Below, piece by piece: positions 49,969 to 60,579 of a stretch of DNA of 64,000 nucleotides. The stretch is from Taenia hydatigena (taxonomy: Eukaryota > Platyhelminthes > Cestoda > Cyclophyllidea > Taeniidae): positions 13,304,519-13,368,518 of the forward strand of contig JADWOT020000006.1 of the NCBI GenBank assembly GCA_036345935.2, read 5' to 3'. The translations under genes were made by a program, and so were the position numbers. The notes under the pieces were generated by a model that did not search any database, was not told the origin of the DNA, and saw nothing but the letters and a program-made list of their open reading frames with translations. How positions within the stretch are numbered: position 1 is the stretch's first letter; each line of letters starts with the position of its first letter.

Positions 49969-51826
49969 ATTCTCAGTCATTGACTTTCGATTGTCTTGAT
50001 TTTTGTCGGTGCAAAAGCTTATTCCAAAATGCTGTCCTTTTGAGATGGAATTTGAAGGCGAATTTTGGGATACATGTGTCATATTAATAGGCTGCATATT
50101 TGTGAATCATCGTGTGGACATTCAAAGCATATACGCATCCAACGAAGGCGATTTTCTTGCTTGTCCGTTAATAGGAGGAATTCTCATCTCAACAACCAAT
50201 GGACGAAGACATGTAGATCCACTAAGGCAATGGATCTTCACCCTTAAAAGCAGGCAGCCTTTAGTTTAAGTTCTATTTGGTCCAAGCTGTTGGAGTCATT
50301 CTTTTCTTTTCTGTCACTGCTAAATGATCTCTGCATCCCTAAGTTACCCCTCGGAACTTCTAGTATTTTGTTACGAATGTAGAGCATAAAGTATTATGCA
50401 AATATCTTTGCCCTTTTTCTCACTCTCTAATAATATTTTTCGAAACATATGTATTTTTACTTATGCTATAGAAAAAGGATAAAAGTGAAGTTTACATGCA
50501 TTATTAACTACTAATAGATGAAAGGACCTTCGTGAAAATTCCTGTATATTTCGCCTGCCCTTTGCCTGTCATCTTTACTGAAGACGTAGTAAATACTGTA
50601 TTTGGGTTTTTTCCTGCCTCATTTCTGTCCCGGCTGTGTGGTTTTACCTCGTGTTCTACTTTTAAGAACATTACTGTTCCGCTTGCTGTTTCGGTAATTG
50701 GACAAATCCACTTCGAGTAATTCCTTTGGTCCACAACTCTAATCTGGTAAGATATGCACTGCTATCTGATGCCTAAGTATGTCATTACGCTATCCTTAAA
50801 ATTATCATATGAAAACAACTCACTCGACTGCGCAGTGATCTTTCTCGGGCTTTTAAAATGTAAAAAGGGAAACGGGGAGGATTGGCCGCCTAGTTGGAGG
50901 ATCTTAAAACTTGTTGTTGGTTCTGGGACGTCGTACCTCAAATTACCTAGTCAGTTTAACTGGCTTCAATTGCTGTCACTATCTGTCGAGGTCTGCTGTG
51001 CTTTTGCGCTGTGATGGAGCAGCAGTGACGCACAAATAGAGGAAATTCTAGAAGTATTACTACTCTGTTTTTTTAATCGGTATTGTAAGAGGTTTGTACG
51101 CTTAGTGGCATATGTAATTGGCTGTCTACTTTCTGCATGGCGCGAAGTGGTGATGCACCAGCAAATTGGATTTGCAGTGTTGGATTTGCCAGTGTCTGAA
51201 ACCAGACATAGGTGTACCCCAACATGATCTCGTCATCAAGAAAAGTTATGGGTCGATCCGATCATCGTTTTCTCACAAATCAAAGGCACAGTAATGGACC
51301 TCAGATTGGGCAACTTTGAAAAGCCTTTGTCGCAGGGCGTGGTAACATTCTCCTTCAAAATTGTCGGGTTCAAAAAAAAATTTCAAACACTGTGTAAGTG
51401 CTGGATTGACGTTTCGATGCGTCCTTGAGCAGCTTGCATAATTCGCAAACGTCTTCGGAATGCTTGAGGTCCAACAGATAACGAAAGCGCAATAGGAGCT
51501 GAAGTCCAATAATAGCTTAATAGTAGCAACCTTGATGTAATCGACACGGTTGTGCTAGTACATTTGACAAGTAGACTATGTTAATGTAAGAGTTTGGGGT
51601 TTTCGACTGAAGTGTTGATCATGAAATTAGTAATTTACAAGCGGATTAACTGCAAAACGCAGGATGCCGACAGATGAATTGAATGTTGATCACTGGCTCG
51701 AGGGCTCAACTTAAGGTGATAAAACGTGGAAGCTATAAGAGTTTTGAAGATGAAAAGCCATTGGAGAAGCGACGCCATCTATAGCAAGAAGGGTTTGCAA
51801 TACAAACAATTACAATTATGTTACTG
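49969..51826. other. Spacer inside the inverted duplication, no gene identified
   Basis: Several open frames of 60-90 codons occur on both strands (for example 50003-50269 plus and 51273-51509 minus). None carries a recognisable motif and I cannot splice them into a model. The ILRUN 3' UTR must lie at the left end. Confidence 0.4.
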
Positions 51827-52478
51827 AAGGTGAGCATACGAATCCACGACTCTTGAATTTGAGATAGGTCGTGTTATTGTGCAAGGATGTTTATCAATGC
51901 CGTACAGAAGGTCCGGCAGGACGTGGGTAGGGTCAGATAGCCGTACCGTCAAAGGGGGGTTCAGCTCACGCTGGTTGAGTCCTCGCGGTCGAGACGTACC
52001 GTTAAGCATGTATCAGATTTCTGCGTCCTTGGAGCCCTTCATTCTGGCTAGCTTCTGTCGTTACAGCGTAGTGCTTAGGCAGCCATCTATTGAACAGGAA
52101 CGGGATGGTTACTCCTTAGTGGTGGTGAAGGTACATTTTATTCTGGCGCCGGCGTAGCGCCACACCGATTCCACTGATCTTAGTTTCATGCCCTTTACGA
52201 CTCGCATGGGGGAGGAGGAATCGATGACCCCGTACCACTCAAAGCTAGGAAATACTACGTCTTGGACTCATTCCATATGTCGCTTACTATTAGTAGAAAG
52301 CGTTTATGATATGGAGAACTTATCAAAAAGCACGAAATCTACTTCTCCCTCTAGATTCTCTTCTGCCGTCAATATAAGTTATCATCAAGTACCGCAGCTT
52401 TCATGTCTTTATGTGGGTGCTGGGACCAGTTCTGCAACAGCCGCACTTAAATGGCTCAAGTGAGATTTCTTCCACATC
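51827..52478 (+). repeat. Right arm of the 652-bp inverted duplication
   Basis: Reverse-complement copy of 47905-48556 with one substitution. It starts at AAGGTGAGC and ends at TTCCACATC. The inner distance between arms is about 3.27 kb and includes the whole ILRUN homologue. No target-site duplication or transposon terminus is visible at either end. Confidence 0.93.
51873..52463 (+). CDS. Unidentified coding-like segment, right arm copy
   Basis: Same two blocks as the left arm, here on the plus strand: an open block ending SLVVVK near 52130, a possible 53-nt intron, then the two alternative open frames. The predicted peptides are identical to those of the left arm, because the single difference falls in the putative intron. 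No upstream start or downstream exon could be tied to it. Confidence 0.35.
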
Positions 52479-53200
52479 AATGCCTTTAACTTTTTTGGAT
52501 ACATCTTTAAGTGATTTGCATTTTTGTATCTAAGCACTTAGTGGTCCGTAGAAATTGCCTCCAAATGTCAAAGCTACATTTTATCAACACGATTTGTTAA
52601 AGTCCTTCGCCGTTGACATCATTGTAAATGTAGCGCTCCGAGTTTTTCCCGATGACAAAAATGGAACTTGAGGCTACTCGCATGGACAGTTAACACGACC
52701 ATCAGCGGGATCAGGAGTCGAACCGATAATGAGCTCTTGCCCTGTATTTTCTCCCTTTGAGCGTTGTCTTTGGTGTTCCCCTTAGTCAAATTCTAGGGCC
52801 AGCCATCACCGTCTAACCAGTGCTGAAATAAAAGAAGAAATTCGAGGTGGTTTTAAAACTCCTACGTAGTTAAGACTGTTCTTTACCGCAGTGCCATCGA
52901 CACATCTTGATCATTCCACTGGACCTGGAGTTTTATCCAGTTTAGGAACCGGATTCAGGGATGGGGAATTCTACTGAGCATGATGCATGTCCATAGCTAG
53001 ACATTGGAACACCGGCCTAAAAGCAGATTTATGTTAGGGGGAACGGAATTTCACGCGGTCCTCTGGAGTAGAGCTTCGCACCTCTTCCTTCTTGTTGCGA
53101 TGTTTTGGCTTTGAAGCTGTCCAGTCATATCTATCTGGAAGTGGAGAACATATTGTTGGTCCACTTAATCTACATCTTCATGCAGATACGGTATGAAAAC
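52479..53200. other. Spacer, possibly old retroelement sequence
   Basis: No open frame of note. Its right end merges into sequence homologous to the internal part of the miniature LTR element, so more of it may be decayed retroelement. Nothing else seen. Confidence 0.35.
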
Positions 53201-53635
53201 TCCTGAATGAAACTGCTCTGAATGGTTCGCGGCCAGTGTCGCCTCCGTTGTTAATACCTTTCTTGTAGAACACGGTACTGGGACAGTCGCCGAAGGTTGA
53301 CGTTATTCTAAGTCCTTCTGCTGTGAAGGGTCAATAATTCTCCCATCCGTAGCGCATATACGTCTTTTACACCACTGAAGTTCGTCATAAAGAGAAAGAA
53401 TCAGAACAAAAGTCCTTTAAAGTCGAGTTTGCTTTCCGCTGGCGCCAATGCAGTGACTCAAGACTTCCCTGAAGGCAAAAGAAGACAAAATGCCTGGGTA
53501 GAATGCATACATTGGGCAACAGAGAGAATTGTGATTGCTGGCATGACCCAGAAGCCTGCCCATCCAGCGAAGGCAATACTGTCACCCAAGTAACCGTAGC
53601 CTACACCAGAATTCGAACAAAGCTCAGCAGTAAAT
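53200..53635 (-). mobile_element. 5' part of a decayed LTR element of the TGTAGT...CTACA family
   Basis: An LTR at 53635-53449 (minus orientation) is followed internally by a mutated primer site (53447-53436, plus strand CCGCTGGCGCCA) and then by about 230 bp matching the internal region of the 21660-22547 element (22160-22350). The plus-strand blocks TTTCTTGTAGAACA and GCCGAAGG are shared. The 3' LTR is not seen to the left, so the copy is truncated. Divergence from the family is higher than at 53994. Confidence 0.65.
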
Positions 53636-53769
53636 CTCTACATCATGACTAAAAGAATGAGATTATTATCTCGTGCGGAGGAGTCTGGCGTATTCTGTCG
53701 AAGCAGGAAAGCCAGGCCAAATTTATTTTTGCTAAAAAAGAGGGTACCACTGAATGTGAGAGTCCGAAA

Positions 53770-53935
53770 CTAAAACACGTGGCCCGCTTTTATACCTGTA
53801 GGAAGCAACACTGCAATGATAAGGGTACCGTAATGCTTTCTTTGTTCTGACATCCGGTTTCTGTTTCGGCCAATATGGTGGCCATATTTCCCTAGTCGTG
53901 GGGCTGGCCTCCGAGCTAAGCCAGTATCCCCATTC
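53770..53935 (+). repeat. Partial LTR fragment, opposite orientation
   Basis: The reverse complement shows the blocks GGAGGCCAGCC, CTAGGG and GAAACAGAAACCGG in the order of the LTR family. Neither terminus is present. A rearranged or nested fragment between two other copies. Confidence 0.5.
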
Positions 53936-53941
53936 TTTCTG

Positions 53942-53944
53942 TTT

Positions 53945-53993
<49 letters not shown>
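53942..53993. repeat. (ATT)n then (TA)n microsatellite, left side
   Basis: A short ATT run passes into about 16 TA units and stops exactly where the next LTR begins. The array resumes on the far side of that LTR. Confidence 0.9.
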
Positions 53994-53996
<3 letters not shown>

Positions 53997-54175
53997 AGAG
54001 TCCCGAGGCTCCCTCGAAGGCAAAAGTAGGCTGAATGCTAGGGTACATTGTATGTTCAACGGACAGAGGGAAATTGGCTGCTGGCATGATCGCAGGCCAG
54101 CCTACGTAGCTAGGGCAATGCAGCCACCTCTCTGACTTTGACCAGAACCGGCAGTTCCAACAAACAAAGTACTAC

Positions 54176-54176
<1 letters not shown>
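53994..54176 (-). mobile_element. Solo LTR inserted into a TA microsatellite
   Basis: 183 bp with intact ends, TGTAGAGTCCCGAGG at the left and AAAGTACTACA at the right, flanked on both sides by TA repeats. The best-preserved family member here and probably a young insertion. Target duplication cannot be read because the target is TA-repetitive. Confidence 0.85.

Positions 54177-54222
<46 letters not shown>
54177..54222. repeat. (TA)n microsatellite, right side
   Basis: TATG followed by about 19 TA units, ending ATGTACATAC. The continuation of the array split by the LTR. Confidence 0.9.
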
Positions 54223-54226
<4 letters not shown>

Positions 54227-54550
54227 TACTGCCACTGCATTATGCCTACTTTTGCCTTTAAGGAAGCCTCGAGGCGCTACGGATGCTGTCAGTAGAGTAG
54301 AAATTACGTTATAGTTGAGAAAAATTATTTGATTTATGCATCGCTATCGCCTATATCTGGCACATAGATAATGAATAGAACGTTTTGATTTGTCAAATTG
54401 TTTTGTCACAAAAATGGCAATATTTTAAAAGTCTTTTACAGCGACCTTTTAAATTTTTGCGCGAAACACAACGACTTCGTAAATTTTTTCTTTTTATTTA
54501 GCTTGTTTGTCTGAACCGCTCAGGCGGGTGCTCATTTTGATATAACCTAC
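54223..54550. other. LTR scrap and upstream flank of NAA15
   Basis: At about 54238-54283 the reverse complement shows GCGCCTCGAGGCTTCC and GCAAAAGTAGGC, the end of an LTR in plus orientation, 3' terminus only. The remainder is AT-rich and leads to the NAA15 start. Confidence 0.5.
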
Positions 54551-57500
54551 ATGGAAAAAAGTCTTGGTGCGGCTCCTCTTCCTCCGAAGGAGCTATCCCT
54601 TTTCAAGAGGATAGTGGTATGCTTAGAATTCACAAAGTTGTTATGCTTGAATAGAAGTACTATGATCAAAAGCAGTATAAGACGGGTCTCAAATTTGCTA
54701 ATCAGATTCTATCGAATCCAAAGTTCGCTGAACATGGGGGTAAACTGCTTCTTTGTGAACTACTTGTAGAAACACTATCCATGAAGGGCATTCTACTTAA
54801 TTGTCTGGGGAAAAAGGAGGAAGCTAGAGACTTTGTCAAACGTGGCCTTAGGTCAAACATCCAAAGTTTTGTGTGTATGCTTCCTTTTTATGCTGTCATA
54901 CATTAGGCTGGCATATTTATGGTCTTATAATGAAATCCGACCGTAAATACGATGAGGCTATTCGCTGCTATATTCAGGCTCTTAAACTAGATAAGAACAA
55001 CCTCCAAGTTCTTCGAGATCTTTCTGTTTTGCAAATGCATACCCGTGATCTTGACGGGTGTTTGGAGACTCGGAATAAACTTCTTACACAAAGACCAAAT
55101 CAGAAAGCTTCATGGGTTGGTTATGCTATTGTCCAACATTTACGAGGAAATCTTGATACTGCGGCAACGGTTATTTACGAGTTTCTCAAAGTTCAGACTG
55201 CTGTCGAGCCGTACAATTATGAGCATAGTGAACTTCTAATGTACTACATTTCTATATTAAAAGAAAGTTCGAAATATGAAGAAGCTCTTGATTTCATGGA
55301 TTTACATGCTAAAGAGATTGTCGATAGTGTCTCATACTTGGAAACCTACGGTAATTATTCTCTTATAAGCGACTTTTTCATAGCTGGTCTTCTCCTACAA
55401 TTGGGTAGGGTTGATGACGCTGAAACTATTGTGTGGCAGCTTCTCGAACGCAATCCTGATTGCAAATCCTACTATGAGTTGTTTTATAAAGTCAATGAAG
55501 CCAGATCTAAATGTGCAATGAAGTTGTCTGAGAAGCGTCAGATGTTGGAAGAGTGCGTCGAGAAGTTCCCATCTGCTCGGCTCCCCAAGCTGCTTTTTTT
55601 GGAAACACTGGATTGTATTACTGGATTTTGTAATTTATTTTGTGGTTTAGGTGATGAGTTTGGCTTTCACGTTGATATCTTTATGCGCAAATACCTTCGT
55701 AAAGGTGTGCCGAACCTTTTTGTTCAGCTGAAGCGCTTCTACAAGTCTGATGAAAGGCGAACTACTTTGGAAAATCTCTATTTGACTTATCGAGCTAACC
55801 TAGACGACCATGAGACCTTGGGTCCAGTTCCATACGGGCAGTCAAAATCGCCGCACTTGGACGATGACGCGATCGAACCACCATCTACTTCGCTTTGGCT
55901 CAACTATCTTATTGCTCAGCACTACAACTACATGAGGCAGACACAGGTATTCACTGCTTATAGTCACATTTCCCCAGAAAGCATTGAATGTAGTTTCAAA
56001 GGAAATCGAGATTAACCCTACTATTGTTGATCTCTACGTCCTGAAAGCAGAGATCTATCGTGATGCTGGTGATATTATTACTGCCAGTAAATGGATGGAT
56101 GAAGCCCAGTCTCTAGACACTGCCGACAGATTTATAAATGCGCAATGTACAAAGTACATGGTCCAGGCCCATAGAATTGAGGATGCTGAAGCAATGGCTT
56201 CGAAGTTTACCAGAGGTAGCACTACAGCTACTCAGTATTTGATTGAAATGCAGTGCATGTGGTTTTTGATTGAAAACGCCCGTTCTTACAGGGCCATGCA
56301 TAAGTACGGAGAAGCGTTGAAATTTTGTCATGAAATTGATCGAGTGAGTTTGTTCTCTTGGATCGTTCTAACTTTGCTTGATAGGCGTATACTGCTGTTC
56401 TTGAAGATCAACTTGACTTCCATTCTTACTGTTTGCGGAAAGGCACCCTGAGGTCGTATGTTGAAACCATTCGCCTGGAGGATCGTCTTCGTGATCATTC
56501 AGCGTATTTTGATGCTGCTTGTTTGGCTATTGAAGTTAGCTCGTCTGAATTTGCATATTATTTGTTGATTATTGAATCGTGCATTTTTTGCTAGCCTGAG
56601 CGTCTAACTAATGTGGTCTGAAGCTTCTAGATACTTACAATATTATTTTGTATCAAATTCTCCAATATTGGCGAATGAACCATTTGCATTAGCATTATCA
56701 GCCTTGGTATTTTAGCAGCTGCCGATTTCTGTATGGCACAATTTTTTATTACGACAAATGCGCTGAATTTATAAAGGATCTGACCTCTAGTTTTTACAAC
56801 TGCACTTTTTGCATTTAAAAAAATCTAATTTTTTAGATATACTTGTACTTGCATGTAAATCCACTTGGCAGTGAACAGGATGAAGAAAACAAACAAAGTG
56901 GTAAGATTGGCTTATTGGGATATTGATTTAAAGACTGCAGCATCTGGGATAAGTGGAAGCTATGATTTTCTCGTTTTTTGCATCCATATGAAGTAACTCG
57001 ACTTAATTGGCTTAGACTATAAATCAACACCCAGCTGAAAGTAGTGACATCGAGGATGTCGCCACGTCCGCTACTGCCCAAATCATGTTTCAAACTTCTT
57101 TTGCGGTTGCCCAATCGATGCTTTCCATCGATCGATGTCTCAAGAGGTTGGGCTACCTAGTTCCACCCATTAACTTTATGGAAAGCTACTATATGCTTTA
57201 TCCTCAGAGCAGACTTTGCAGTTGGATAGTTGATACTTTCCTGCACAAATCTTTGAACCTTTTGATTCCGCGTAACTTTACGTGTTTCTAAATTAGTTGA
57301 CGCTTCTATGCGACTATGCGGTTAATAATGGTACTTAAGTTCTGATGCACATTTTTATCTAGTTTAGCAAGTAGTGAATATACCTTCTTGCATTAGATTA
57401 GGGTCATTTACTGCACTTTCGATCTTTGTTACTCTGAATCTGACCACATATGTCCGTGTGGTTAAACCCGAAGCTTTCAAATCCTAGCCAATCTGTCATC

Positions 57501-59072
57501 CTCAGAAATGAAGAAGCTACGCAATAAGCAGCGTCGGGCTGAGCGTCGCGCCGAAGCCATCAAGGAAGACGAAAAGAAGAAGGAGCATCAAAATGTGCAG
57601 CGCAATAAAGATAGGAACGAGGATCCTGAAAATCGGCCACCAGAAGTTGAACAACTTTCGCCGCAAAAATTAGCTCGGGTAATTTCTGTCGGTTTTTTGA
57701 GGGTTATACTTATTAGAGATAAGTCGGCATCCCAGTAAAAGCGCTTCAGACCATTTTCATAAGTTTCATGCCAAAATGACTTGTTTGAAGGGTCATATGC
57801 AATGTAAAATTTATCACATCAAACAACTCGTTCATTTTTTAGCCCGAGAATGCTCTCAACGAGGCTGCTCGCTTTCTTCAGCCACTAATCGACCTTTCGG
57901 GCAATCGGATCGAGACTCACTGTCTCGCTTACGAGGTCTTTGAGCGAAAAGGTAAGTGCTCATTTCGTCAATAGTTGGCTGTTTTTGAGCTGCGCGAACA
58001 ATGTTTATGGACACTGTATGATGGTTAGGGCAATCATTAGTCGTCCGTTTTGCGTTTATACTTCTGTTCGAATTTGGATCATAGGCAAGTATCTCTTGAT
58101 GCTTCGTGCCATCCGCCGCGGAATCAAATTGCCTAGGGCGAAAGATCATCCGTGGTTCAATGAATGTCTGTGTCGATTCTTAATGCGCATTTCGGAGCTA
58201 AAACCGGAACCCGGCAATCTCGTGCATGAGGCCCTATTGCAGGAAATACATGCCGTTTTCGGGGACAATGAACTGCCTGGAGCTGCCAAAACTAATGATG
58301 ATTTCATGAGGAGAAATTCTAAGTCTTTCTTGCACGTTTTCCGAGGTAAGTACGCAGTTAGAACTATGTTTTAGGTCACATGAATTGAATGCAACTTTCG
58401 GTGAGCAAAAGTTGCTACTTTAGTCGAAATGTTGTTGAACCCCAATTTTATTACTTTTTAAAAATTCCTTTTATTTTAGGTACACTTACTAAGGCTATAA
58501 TTGATCCGAAATCTTCAAACGAAACTCTTACACAATTACCTTCACCTACCAACAAGGGATTTGACGCTGTCTCCTGGCCGGTACTTGCTGTTTTCCTGAA
58601 GTGACATTTGTTCAACTTTTCTTACTGTTTTTGGCATTCTGGATTTCAGGTATTATTTGAGGCTTTGGAAATCTTAAGAACCTATTCGAACCTTAAACTC
58701 GCTCCAATCACAAATGAAATCATTGATGATTTCCGTGGCATGTGCTCTACCCTCTACCCACTTGCAACCGTCTTCTTCACTGAGACGGCTCTAGAAAGTC
58801 ACCTCAACGCAACACTATGTAAAAATTCAGCTGCGACTTCTAATGAGGCTTCTTCCAAACGGTCACCGTGTCAGGATAATGACGAAGTTAATGCGGTTGT
58901 CAAAGAGCTTGATGCTTTTTCCTGCAATGAGAGCGCTGGCTTAAACGGCGATGCGCAGAATAAACTAAACGGTCACCTAATTTCAAACAAAAAATCGACA
59001 AAACAGAAGCGAAAGAAGGCTAGCAACATCGACAGTGCCAAGTCGAACGCAGCGGAGACAACCAGTACCTAG
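54551..59072 (+). CDS. NAA15: NAA15, auxiliary subunit of the NatA N-terminal acetyltransferase
   Basis: NAA15 is the TPR-ring scaffold that holds NAA10 and anchors NatA at the ribosome, where it acetylates nascent Ser/Ala/Thr N-termini. Exons: 54551-54616, 54655-54739, 54770-54874, 54907-55946, 55978-56343, 56385-56534, 56837-56900, about 57035-57083 (donor unresolved), 57506-57678, 57843-57951, 58085-58345, 58480-58580 and 58650-59072 (TAG). Landmarks in order are [121 protein letters not shown] lysine-rich segment, [15 protein letters not shown] and [13 protein letters not shown]. The acidic/basic tail ends in a Lys-rich stretch. The first five introns are 38, 30, 32, 31 and 41 nt; later ones are 69 nt or more. 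The size, about 900 residues, fits the family. Confidence 0.95.
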
Positions 59073-60579
59073 CCTTCAATTAATTCGTCTTTGAAATTGC
59101 GTGTATAGCCGTGTCTCCTCATCTTGTGAAGTGTACAGCTCTATACTTTCACACTGACCAAATCTTTATTGACTATTATCGGCTGTTACTACGAATGCAC
59201 TGCTAACGTTAGATCCTTTGCTGCTCTATGTCAGCATCGGTTCTTGCAACGATTCTTCTATTTCTCTCAGGGTTTCGGTGTTTGTTGATTCCGTTTACTG
59301 ATTGATGTTATTGGGGGTTGTTGCTTATGAACAAATTAGCTCCGAACTATTGCCTTATACATATTTACTACTAAAAAGCCGTTCAAAGTTGGGAGGAGCG
59401 TAACATTGTGCTTCCAAGACCACGTCTGAGCGACCGCCCCAATCATCTCGCTTGTTGGATATTTTTGAACAGGTTTAGATCAACGGCAAGGGGGGTAAAA
59501 GAAGAATATTTCGTTTATCAGGAATTGGGTTTGGATTCGTGAGCAAAGCTCGTTCTGCGTAGGTTAATAAGTAATGCAATCTCAAAGTACAGCTGCGGCA
59601 GTCTGCGGTCTCCTGAGTCGCCTATGCCAACAAAACACACCGGAAGGAGGAACCTGCCGCTAATGCAGAGAAAAGCTTAGAGGGTTTGAGCACGGGAGCT
59701 GTAGCCCGCTTTGCCGTAGGTGTTTTAACAAATGGTCGATTCTGTGATTCACGCTCGCCCAGAGACAGCCTCAGCGATCTCAACAGTTCAATTTCACGTC
59801 AAACACTCCGACGCATTCGGGATTTGCGGAAGAATGGGCGAACCGGTGAACAACACGTTGAATTGTAGATTTGAGAACGGATTTAAGCTCACCATCAATT
59901 ATGTGTAAAGATTCAGAGATCCTCAACGGTTAAAAATCGAACAATAAACCACCATAGGCGCGTTTCATACATTGCCTACAACGTTAAATTGGAAATGGGA
60001 TGAACTGCTACTTTGTCGTAAGTAAAGGGGAATTCTAGTACGCACACTTGGCCAATGCGGTCAACTTAACTACGAGATTCGTGAATTCTGTCTAACTACT
60101 TACTTACATTGGTGGTTTCTCAAAATTATTTTATTATCATGAGTACATAAATCCATTTGAATAAATAAGTTGATGAATGACAAAGGTGTCGAATTACCAT
60201 TGCTGGTATCAAGATTACTGGTATCAAGACGCTGAAAAATTTGTTGAGTAATCCAAGTACACAACGTGTACTAATTATGTAAAAGAGGATTTTAAGCCTC
60301 AACCAAACGGTAGGTGCTGTTGTCGTGTTAAACAATGGATTATCAGCCTGGTTAACATGTTTGTGAATTCACACATCATCCAACAAAGTGGTAGTTAGGG
60401 ACTCAAATTTACTAGAAATTAAAAAGTTTGGCTAAATAACTGAAGATTGATTCTGCATTCGCTATAATTTAAATTTTTTCGATGTCCTTGTCGTTATTAA
60501 CAACCGGCGAATGATGTGCGGCACACAAATTGGGGGTAACTTTGAATAGCTGCCTTCAATTCAGCTGGTAATTTTCTTA
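59073..60579. other. Spacer between NAA15 and BRCA2
   Basis: No gene recognised. A 60-codon frame at 59686-59868 (Arg/Ser-rich, SRQTLRRIRDLRKNG) has no family match and no convincing splice context. The NAA15 3' UTR and the BRCA2 promoter should lie here. Confidence 0.45.

Noticed and set aside
51273..51509. 78-codon minus-strand frame inside the inverted duplication loop
   Set aside because: The composition looked vaguely transposase-like (many Cys, Phe, Asn), but there is no DDE or other motif, no terminal repeats and no continuation.
47905..52478. Reading the inverted duplication as terminal inverted repeats of a DNA transposon
   Set aside because: No target-site duplication, no transposase in the loop, no terminal motif shared with known families, and the loop holds a conserved host gene.
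53770..54087. 105-codon minus-strand frame with Ile-Tyr and Ile-Ile-Asn repeats
   Set aside because: Its middle is simply the TA/ATT microsatellite and its ends are LTR sequence.
59686..59868. 60-codon Arg/Ser-rich frame between NAA15 and BRCA2
   Set aside because: No homology, no convincing splice context, and not connected to either neighbour.
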